Assembly: GCA_964428385.1 (NCBI GenBank)
Contig: CAYRYR010000096.1
Location: forward strand, 1-10,014
DNA: 10,014 nt
Source: JAFGOM01 sp964428385
GTDB taxonomy: Archaea; Halobacteriota; Methanomicrobia; Methanomicrobiales; Methanospirillaceae
Direction: 5' to 3'
Shown: positions 1-4,844 of the stretch, in pieces
Numbering within the stretch: position 1 is the first letter of the stretch
How the letters are laid out: the number at the start of each line of letters is the position of its first letter
Position numbers and translations under genes: made by a program
Notes under the pieces: model-generated
Databases searched by the model: none
What the model saw: the letters and a program-made list of their open reading frames with translations, nothing else
What the model was told of the DNA's origin: nothing

Positions 1-22
1 ATATCGTAGATTCAAGGGTCAT
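1..22 (-). CDS. Possible start of a further minus-strand gene, cut by the window edge
   Basis: An ATG at 22-20 opens a frame reading MTLESTI to the window edge. It lies six bases past the stop codon of the 29-964 gene and is in the same frame, after an intervening TGA at 25-23. No Shine-Dalgarno sequence precedes it. It could be the next gene of an operon, possibly one supplying the missing half of the truncated molybdopterin protein. Seven codons are too few to identify it or to prove it is coding. Confidence 0.2.
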
Positions 23-28
23 TCATTT

Positions 29-964
29 TTACAGCAATTTTCTGACACTACCTTCGTTACCGGTTAGTATCGCAAGGTTCGCAACGCCTTTTGCTGCATC
101 ACCTGAAAGGACAGAGCTTGAGTAGGCTATTACTGCAGTTTCTGCAGCACTAATGGCACCAGCTATTGCCTGTATGATAGATGCATCAACACCACTAATG
201 GCAACATCTGATTTCTCAAAGACCAGTTTGCATTCATCATATCCTGTGCACTTCGTTGCGTTCTTCACCGCTTTTCCTGCATTGACTATCTCTTTCTTGA
301 TAGCATTGAGGAGAGCAACTTCGGTTCCCTCTTTGTAGAGAACAGTAATATCAGCCAGTTTTGCCATGGGTGTCTCTTCTGGATAGGCTGCAATGACGGT
401 AGCTCCGGCTTTGCGTGCAGCAACGACCTGACTGATAAGGATAGGGTTTTGTTCATAGAGGTTAACGCCAAGTAAGAAGACTGCTTTAGCCTCTAAAATG
501 TCTGCAATTGAACCGGTTGAAGCATCAAATCCGACTGAATCAAAAATACCACTTCCAATTTTTGGGTTGCACAGACTTGCCGTATTATCAATGTTTTTGG
601 TTTTAATAACCTCAGATGCTAATTTAACCATAGCATAGGCATCTTCATTAGATCCTCTGGCTGTGGCAATGCAGGCTACCTCTTCAGGTTTAGCTGTTTT
701 AATCTTATCAGCAACCAGTTTAATTGCTTCATCCCAGGAGGCTTCCTCAAGTTTGTCTCCCTTTTTAATCAGAGGTTTGACAAGCCGTTCTTCACTATTT
801 ATATATTCTTCGCAAAATCCGCCTTTACGACAGAGACGCCCTTCGTTTACCGGAGAACGGTGGTATGGCTGGGTTCCTGCGACTTTGCCATCTACCACTG
901 CGAGGTTCATGGAACATCCGGTTCCACAGAATGGACAGATGGTTTGGATGTACTTTAAATTCAT
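29..964 (-). CDS. Truncated formate dehydrogenase alpha-like molybdopterin protein (311 aa)
   Basis: Seen: the N-terminus has the 4Fe-4S binding pattern of molybdopterin oxidoreductases, C10-x2-C13-x3-C17 and C45 in LCRKG. YHRSPVNEGRLC is typical of FdhA, and an ASWDEA motif lies at 75-80. C132 in NTASLC aligns with the Cys/Sec that ligates Mo or W. The protein ends just after LTGNEG (about 300-306), where FdhA continues with LRGQNN and the molybdopterin-dinucleotide domain. FdhA is about 680-700 aa, so more than half is absent. Residue 133 is Asn where formate dehydrogenases and FwdB have His after the ligand. Known: FdhA oxidises formate and passes electrons to F420 or heterodisulfide reductase partners, while FwdB is a similar fold that lacks the dinucleotide domain because FwdD supplies it. 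Inferred: this may be a split catalytic subunit, a cofactor or scaffold protein, or a decayed gene. The frame is intact to a clean TAA. A TATA box at 1001-1010 and AAGGTAGAG before the ATG support expression. Confidence 0.8.
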   Translation of the reverse strand: MNLKYIQTICPFCGTGCSMNLAVVDGKVAGTQPYHRSPVNEGRLCRKGGFCEEYINSEERLVKPLIKKGDKLEEASWDEAIKLVADKIKTAKPEEVACIATARGSNEDAYAMVKLASEVIKTKNIDNTASLCNPKIGSGIFDSVGFDASTGSIADILEAKAVFLLGVNLYEQNPILISQVVAARKAGATVIAAYPEETPMAKLADITVLYKEGTEVALLNAIKKEIVNAGKAVKNATKCTGYDECKLVFEKSDVAISGVDASIIQAIAGAISAAETAVIAYSSSVLSGDAAKGVANLAILTGNEGSVRKLL

Positions 965-967
965 AGA

Positions 968-976
968 CTCTACCTT
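968..976 (-). promoter_or_regulatory. Ribosome binding site of the FdhA-like gene
   Basis: On the minus strand AAGGTAGAG stands three bases before the ATG at 964-962. Its AGGT core (975-972) pairs with the archaeal 16S rRNA 3' end at a normal distance, which supports this start codon. Confidence 0.45.
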
Positions 977-1000
977 TTAACAATTTAGGTCTGTTTTAAA

Positions 1001-1010
1001 GGTATATAGT
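1001..1010 (-). promoter_or_regulatory. TATA box of the FdhA-like gene
   Basis: The minus strand reads ACTATATACC here. An archaeal start site about 25 bases downstream would fall near 979, giving a leader of roughly 15 bases that just contains the Shine-Dalgarno sequence. The spacing makes this a credible promoter. Confidence 0.55.
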
Positions 1011-1207
1011 CTCTTGTTTTTGTCTGATATTTTCGATTAATAGTTGTGGATTTTAAAAACATATTCTTAAGAAGGATCTCAAGAGGAATATACCTGGGTT
1101 ATCCCTTTCATTTGGTATTAAGAAACTCTCCATGATAAATGCAAGGATTTTTTTCAGAAAGGATGCAGCGTGCTTCAGATATGTTCACATAAAACCAGGG
1201 CCACATA

Positions 1208-1216
1208 CTATAAGAA
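1208..1216 (+). promoter_or_regulatory. Candidate TATA box for the zinc-ribbon/ftr block
   Basis: ACTATAAGA is the best TATA-like string upstream of 1289. A start near 1237 would give a leader of about 50 bases. There is no supporting element beyond the string and its position. Confidence 0.3.
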
Positions 1217-1288
1217 AGGAAGATGTTTGACATCTGTCCCATTGATAATCTTTTTACCATACATGTCAATTGAATGGTGTAGATCCAG

Positions 1289-1828
1289 ATGAAGCCGAAT
1301 CTCATCCCACCAATGGTTACCGAGCTGGTGTATACTGCATGCACTGGCGTGGAAGGGGCTATTTTTACTGGTATTCCCGTCTGTCATGTATGTGGTGGGG
1401 AAGGAAAGGTTCATGATACCATCAAAAGGCGGTTTTCGCGTGTTATTGCAGGCGGAACTATAAAAGATATCAATATTCTGGTCAGACGGTTTATCTGTAG
1501 TAAATGTGGACATCTCATTGTATCACCTGCTCCTTTTTATGAAAAGACACGTTTCGGTGCTCCGGTTGTTGATCTCTGTCTGACTATTGCACGAAATCAT
1601 CCGTATTATCAGACTGCACGAATACTCGAACAGATGGGCATCATCATTGATCGGGGAACAGTACGAAATCTTGTTTTGCATCACAATCATGCAGTTGAGG
1701 CTGGATTTTTTATTAACCTCTTAATTCCGGTCTCTGTAATCAATCTCTCATCACTCATTATGTCATGTGATCCAAAAACTCCTCCAACAGGTGCTGATAT
1801 CATGGAAGTTATTGGAATGAATGAATAA
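1289..1828 (+). CDS. Zinc-ribbon and helix-turn-helix protein resembling a transposase N-terminal region
   Basis: Function unknown. Seen: 179 residues with a split zinc ribbon, C32-x2-C35-G-G and C70-x2-C73-G. The basic stretch between them contains VRRFICSKCGH, as in the zinc ribbons that open many transposases. Residues 88-130 (RFGAPVVDLCL to GTVRNLVL) look like the helix-turn-helix that follows in those proteins, including an ARILEQMGI helix. No DDE catalytic domain follows; the last 40 residues are hydrophobic and then polar. The start is set by an in-frame TAG at 1280-1282, with GGTG at 1276-1279 as a plausible Shine-Dalgarno nine bases before the ATG. Context: ftr lies 109 bases downstream on the same strand. 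Inference: a DNA-binding protein derived from a transposase, perhaps regulating its neighbours. The alternative is a 5' remnant of an insertion sequence, though I see no terminal inverted repeats. Confidence 0.6.
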   Translation: MKPNLIPPMVTELVYTACTGVEGAIFTGIPVCHVCGGEGKVHDTIKRRFSRVIAGGTIKDINILVRRFICSKCGHLIVSPAPFYEKTRFGAPVVDLCLTIARNHPYYQTARILEQMGIIIDRGTVRNLVLHHNHAVEAGFFINLLIPVSVINLSSLIMSCDPKTPPTGADIMEVIGMNE

Positions 1829-1841
1829 AGGGCTGAAAACT

Positions 1842-1925
1842 ATGGAGAATATATCGATTGTTTCTCGTACCGCATCATCGGGAACAATACACAATATTCA
1901 TGTCTCTGGTTGTCCATGTTGTTAA
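1842..1925 (+). CDS. Possible 27-residue peptide ending in GCPCC
   Basis: An ATG at 1842 starts 13 bases after the stop of the zinc-ribbon gene and reads MENISIVSRT... to a C-terminal SGCPCC, ending TAA at 1923-1925. The stop lies 12 bases before the ftr ATG and directly abuts the ftr ribosome binding site. The upstream AAAGGG (1827-1832) is only a weak Shine-Dalgarno. The Cys-rich tail echoes the IGCPCEAG segment in Ftr, perhaps by chance. It may be a leader peptide, a small metal-binding peptide, or non-coding sequence. Confidence 0.2.
   Translation: MENISIVSRTASSGTIHNIHVSGCPCC
1848..1854 (+). promoter_or_regulatory. Candidate TATA box for ftr
   Basis: AATATAT lies about 90 bases before the ftr ATG and would place a start near 1880 with a leader of about 60 bases. 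If used, the 27-codon ORF at 1842 would not be on that transcript, so the two readings compete. Confidence 0.25.
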
Positions 1926-1926
1926 T

Positions 1927-1931
1927 GAGGA
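1927..1931 (+). promoter_or_regulatory. Ribosome binding site of ftr
   Basis: GAGGA lies six bases before the ATG at 1938, which fits the archaeal anti-Shine-Dalgarno and fixes the ftr start. Family alignment (MELNGVPIDDTFAE) agrees. Confidence 0.6.
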
Positions 1932-1937
1932 ACAGAC

Positions 1938-2825
1938 ATGGAACTAAATGGTGTACCTATTGATGACACCTTTGCAGAGGGTTTTCCCATCTGGATATCC
2001 CGGGTTATCATCACCGCAGTAACTGAAGAATATGCGAAATTGGCAGCAGTTGAAGCAACAGGATTTGCCACATCAGCGATAGGCTGCCCCTGTGAAGCAG
2101 GTATTGAAGGGACTCTTAGTGGAGATGAGACTCCAGACGGACGTCCGGGGGTCTCAATCCTCATCTGTGCTTCAAAGAAGAAAGTAAAAGAGCAGGTCCT
2201 TGAGAGGATAGCTGAGTGTGTTCTCACTGCAGCCACAACGTCTGTCTTTGATGGTCTTCCTGATGCTGAAGAGCGGTTTGACATCAAGATGCACTTCTTT
2301 GGAGATAAATTTGAAGAAAAGTGTGAAGTTGGTGGCAGAAAATGCTGGAGGATTCCCATCATGGAGGGAGATTACATTGGCGAAGAAGAGTTTGGCATGA
2401 TAAAGGGTGTTGCCGGTGGAAATTTCTTTGTCATGGCAGAGAATCAGATGGCCGCTCTTATGGGTGCACGGGCAGCATCAGACGCTATCAAGGGAGTTAA
2501 TGGGACAATAACCAGTTTTACAGGAGGTATTGTTGCATCTGGATCAAAAGTCGGGGCTAAAAATTACAAGTTTCCAATCCCTGCAACAACCAATGAACAG
2601 TATTGCCCAACATTAAAGGGAAAAGTCCCAGATTCCAAGATTCCTGACGGTGTCAGTTCAGTCTATGAACTTGTCATTAACGGTTTAAATGAAGACCGGA
2701 TTAAGGCAGCGATGAAAGCAGGTATCAAAGCTGCGGTCATGGTTCCCGGGGTGCGGTTCATCAGTGCAGGTAATTATGAAGGAAAACTGGGCCCATTTCA
2801 GTTCCAGCTTCTGGAACTATTCTAA
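1938..2825 (+). CDS. ftr: Formylmethanofuran:tetrahydromethanopterin N-formyltransferase
   Basis: Ftr (EC 2.3.1.101) catalyses the second step of CO2-reducing methanogenesis, moving the formyl group from formylmethanofuran to N5 of tetrahydromethanopterin (or a relative) in the cytoplasm. Seen: 295 residues, full length for the family. Family-typical segments run in order: ELNGVPIDDTFAE (2-14), EATGFATSAIGCP (39-51), ETPDGRPGV (64-72), WRIPIMEGD (137-145), KGVAGGNFFVMAENQ (156-170), GGIVASGSKVGAKNYKF (196-212), and SAGNYEGKLGP (276-286) near the C-terminus. The two duplicated alpha/beta lobes known from Ftr structures are covered without gaps. It sits last in a plus-strand block after the zinc-ribbon gene. 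A TATA-like AATATAT at 1848-1854 could give it its own promoter. A T-run follows the stop. I see no sign of decay. Identification is firm from sequence alone. Confidence 0.97.
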   Translation: MELNGVPIDDTFAEGFPIWISRVIITAVTEEYAKLAAVEATGFATSAIGCPCEAGIEGTLSGDETPDGRPGVSILICASKKKVKEQVLERIAECVLTAATTSVFDGLPDAEERFDIKMHFFGDKFEEKCEVGGRKCWRIPIMEGDYIGEEEFGMIKGVAGGNFFVMAENQMAALMGARAASDAIKGVNGTITSFTGGIVASGSKVGAKNYKFPIPATTNEQYCPTLKGKVPDSKIPDGVSSVYELVINGLNEDRIKAAMKAGIKAAVMVPGVRFISAGNYEGKLGPFQFQLLELF

Positions 2826-2827
2826 TC

Positions 2828-2833
2828 TTTTTT
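2828..2833 (+). terminator. Poly-T terminator candidate after ftr
   Basis: Six T residues on the coding strand begin two bases after the ftr stop codon. Short T-runs are the usual archaeal termination signal. A hairpin at 2848-2863 (ATGAAA, loop CCGT, TTTCAT) lies just beyond, in the gap between convergent genes. Confidence 0.4.
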
Positions 2834-2871
2834 AGTTACCTCTGTTCATGAAACCGTTTTCATCGGATATG

Positions 2872-2879
2872 AAAAAAAT
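2872..2879 (-). terminator. Poly-T terminator candidate after the diadenylate cyclase gene
   Basis: On the minus strand a run of seven T residues (complement of AAAAAAA at 2872-2878) lies about 50 bases past the stop at 2927. The 6-bp hairpin 2848-2863 lies just beyond it, so the convergent gap may stop transcription from both sides. Confidence 0.3.
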
Positions 2880-2926
2880 TGAGTATCAGAGTAATCAATC
2901 GAGATAATAATAACAGTGAAAAATCA

Positions 2927-4249
2927 TCAGGATATATCCTTTCCCTTCACATAGATACGTATTCCCCCGCCACTTTCTGATACAACAATACCAAGAGCAT
3001 TAGTTACAGACGTAATGGCAGCGACAGATACATGTCGTGTTCCAAGTCCTTTTGGTACCAAAACGTCACCCGTGTCGATACTGATATATCTGCCGGCGGC
3101 CTCAACAACCCCGTCATCACTGATGACAAATGCACCATCCAGTTGTGCCAGTTCTTTAAAGTACTCAGTCATCGCGGGGTTCATTATTGAGAGTTCATCT
3201 CTGGGATGACCTGATACCGGGTTGAGGATGAGCTGACGTGATCGCTGTAGTACTTCGTCACTATCTCCGACGATAAATGCGGTACCTACTGGTTTTCCTT
3301 CTCTGCCTTCAACAGATATCTGACATGCAATAGTAAGAACAGCTCTGATAACAAGAGGGTTGCCTGGATGGTGTGCTGTTGCAGCATCAAAAAGGCTCTC
3401 AAGAGAATTGGTATCATATCCGTTTCCATGGTGATTAAAACCGTTTGCATCGAACCCTTGTTTTTCTGCACTTTTATCAGGAGACTTTTTCTTCGTTTGA
3501 AATAGTGTATTTTCACGATTGAGATAGAAAAAAACTCCGACAACGATTATAATGAGGAGAAGGATTCCGATGATAATATCAGGATCTACCAGGGATACTC
3601 TCATAAGACCATCTATACCTGTCAGATTACCTGTTACATTCCCTCTGAGATACGTCAGATTACTGCTCTCTTCTGTCGATGTATAGGAGGGATTAATTGC
3701 GAGAAGAATGACATATGCTTCTTTTGCCGCATCAAACTGGCCCTTCTTCTCAAGCGTCACTCCTTTTCGGTACCAGGCATCTGCGTATGATGGATCTTTC
3801 GCAATTGCTTTGTTGTACTCTGATATTGCATCGGTATACTGACCAATATTTTCATATGCAAATCCCCATTGGTAGTTCACATCAGGACTGACTGATTCAT
3901 CAGCAGGTTCAGAAGGTTTAGGTGTAGTTTGTGTTGTTGAGAGAGGGGTTGTGATTTTAGTCTTTGTAGAAACAGGTGTCGGGATGCTTGTTACTGGTGA
4001 TAGAGAAGGTTGCTCTACAGGTGGTTTAACCTCAGGGGCTTTCGTCTGGATAGGTGCGATTGTCGTTTGTGTTGTGGTTGATGTGGTTGTTTTTGTGGTG
4101 ACTGATAGATCTAACGTCTGTGTAGGTGGATGGAGCTGTATAGGTTGTGGTATTTCGGTATCGGCGTATATAGATATTGTACATCCGGATAAAACCAGGA
4201 TTATGGTGAGGAATAAGACAAATGACCGTAACGGGAATACCATATACAT
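2927..4249 (-). CDS. Membrane-anchored diadenylate cyclase with extracellular TPR domain
   Basis: Predicted to make c-di-AMP from two ATP. Seen, in order over 440 residues: hydrophobic signal (10-20) with a lipobox-like LSGC at 20-23; Thr/Pro-rich stalk (about 32-120); two TPRs (about 124-157 and 158-190, AFRAME-like pattern GQYTDAISEYNKAI then GQFDAAKEAY); sequons N197LT, N204VT and N208LT; one membrane span (about 224-243); a basic KKK patch (253-255) implying a cytoplasmic C-terminus; and a DisA_N/DAC domain (about 300-436). The DAC motifs are VGTAFIVGD (321-329), the LDGA loop (370-373), PKGLGTRH (399-406) and VVSES (422-426). Bacterial enzymes have RHR at the second motif; here it is RHV. 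Known archaeal DacZ enzymes are soluble, so this layout suggests an outside signal controlling an inside cyclase. The signal may be uncleaved. No Shine-Dalgarno is visible; a TATA-like CTTTATCT at 4269-4276 would place transcription at the ATG, so it may be leaderless, possibly from the second Met (4243). Activity is unproven. Confidence 0.85.
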   Translation of the reverse strand: MYMVFPLRSFVLFLTIILVLSGCTISIYADTEIPQPIQLHPPTQTLDLSVTTKTTTSTTTQTTIAPIQTKAPEVKPPVEQPSLSPVTSIPTPVSTKTKITTPLSTTQTTPKPSEPADESVSPDVNYQWGFAYENIGQYTDAISEYNKAIAKDPSYADAWYRKGVTLEKKGQFDAAKEAYVILLAINPSYTSTEESSNLTYLRGNVTGNLTGIDGLMRVSLVDPDIIIGILLLIIIVVGVFFYLNRENTLFQTKKKSPDKSAEKQGFDANGFNHHGNGYDTNSLESLFDAATAHHPGNPLVIRAVLTIACQISVEGREGKPVGTAFIVGDSDEVLQRSRQLILNPVSGHPRDELSIMNPAMTEYFKELAQLDGAFVISDDGVVEAAGRYISIDTGDVLVPKGLGTRHVSVAAITSVTNALGIVVSESGGGIRIYVKGKDIS

Positions 4250-4268
4250 TAATCATTGCAGTAAAAAG

Positions 4269-4276
4269 AGATAAAG
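4269..4276 (-). promoter_or_regulatory. TATA-like element before the cyclase gene
   Basis: The minus strand reads CTTTATCT. A start about 25 bases downstream falls at 4243-4250, on the two candidate Met codons, consistent with a leaderless transcript. The string is only moderately TATA-like. Confidence 0.3.
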
Positions 4277-4321
4277 CTGTTACTTTAGATGGTTCAACCC
4301 ATCCCTATTCTTGATTCTTTC

Positions 4322-4354
4322 AGTGAAACACATCTGAAGGAAGGATTTTTCACT
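4322..4354. repeat. Inverted repeat at the end of the CobZ-like gene
   Basis: AGTGAAA (4322-4328) and TTTCACT (4348-4354) form a perfect 7-bp stem with a 19-base loop, overlapping the stop codon at 4350-4352. It could mark a transcript end or processing site between this gene and the cyclase gene. No T-run follows on the minus strand, so a terminator role is weak. Confidence 0.3.
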
Positions 4355-4805
4355 CTTCAACCGGCAGGGCAACCGAGTAGAGTCGTGATGTACACCCTGC
4401 CATTAATCCGGCAAGTGCTTCATGAAGAAATGGTGAAGCTGTGCAAAGAATACCCGGGCTTTTTTGTGAGAAACGAGTGTACTCAAAGTATGCATAGGAT
4501 CCACCGATAGACTCTGCGATGGCAGTCCCAATGATAGCAGGACTATACAGGGGAGTTGAGGATTCAGATGTTTCTGTTATTGTCCCGGCGGTATCAAGGT
4601 ATATTGCAGCAGAGATAAGGGATGATATGGTACCATCTTTCATCTCCTGATGAATGATTGTTGCAAGTTCATTGTGTGCCTGTTGTGGTGATATTCCATA
4701 CGGCTGGTACAGGTCCAGAGCAGTTGTTATGATTGCATCTGTTGATATTCCGATTGCCTGCAGTTTTCTGACGACATCGTACATACAAAGTATATGTTGT
4801 ATCAC
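4350..4805 (-). CDS. cobZ: CobZ/PgpA-family protein (alpha-ribazole phosphatase-like)
   Basis: Known family: archaeal CobZ removes the phosphate from alpha-ribazole 5'-phosphate during assembly of the cobamide lower ligand; PgpA relatives act on phosphatidylglycerophosphate. Seen: 151 residues, mostly helical, with family-like stretches YLDTAGTI (69-76), IIGTAIAESIGG (91-102), FEYTRFSQKSPGIL (107-120) and FLHEALAGLMAG (126-137). The last corresponds to the xLDDxxAG motif, but the Asp pair is replaced by His-Glu (H128, E129), which could alter or abolish phosphatase activity. The N-terminal 60 residues match the helical part typical of archaeal members. Start: GTG at 4805, leaving 39 bases after the upstream gene; the ATG at 4784 is an alternative, and neither has a clear Shine-Dalgarno. 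Methanogens need cobamides for methyl transfer, but no other cobamide gene is in the window. Family membership is judged from memory of motifs. Confidence 0.6.
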   Translation of the reverse strand: MIQHILCMYDVVRKLQAIGISTDAIITTALDLYQPYGISPQQAHNELATIIHQEMKDGTISSLISAAIYLDTAGTITETSESSTPLYSPAIIGTAIAESIGGSYAYFEYTRFSQKSPGILCTASPFLHEALAGLMAGCTSRLYSVALPVEE

Positions 4806-4844
4806 AAAAAACAGTATCCGGTTGATGAAAATAAAAAGATGATT

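Larger units (their letters stand above)
965..1288. other. Divergent intergenic region, 324 bases
   Basis: This AT-rich region separates the FdhA-like gene from the zinc-ribbon gene. It holds the minus-strand TATA at 1001-1010 and a weaker plus-strand TATA candidate, ACTATAAGA, at 1208-1216. A plus-strand frame at 1132-1230 could encode 32 residues (MINARIFF...), but it has no ribosome binding site or recognisable motif. I see no tRNA, strong hairpin or repeat array. Confidence 0.5.

Noticed and set aside
1108..1513. Minus-strand frames opposite and upstream of the zinc-ribbon gene
   Set aside because: The zinc-ribbon frame on the plus strand has two CxxC motifs and an HTH; the antisense frames have no family features.
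2930..2939. Perfect 10-bp palindrome GGATATATCC
   Set aside because: It lies inside the last codons of the cyclase gene and has no paired copy or promoter context; probably chance.
3951..4274. Plus-strand frame rich in Val and Gly, opposite the start of the cyclase gene
   Set aside because: It is the antisense of the Thr/Pro-rich stalk codons; the composition is an artefact and there is no ribosome binding site.
4289..4510. 73-codon plus-strand frame overlapping the CobZ-like gene
   Set aside because: It is antisense to a protein with recognisable family motifs and lacks a ribosome binding site.
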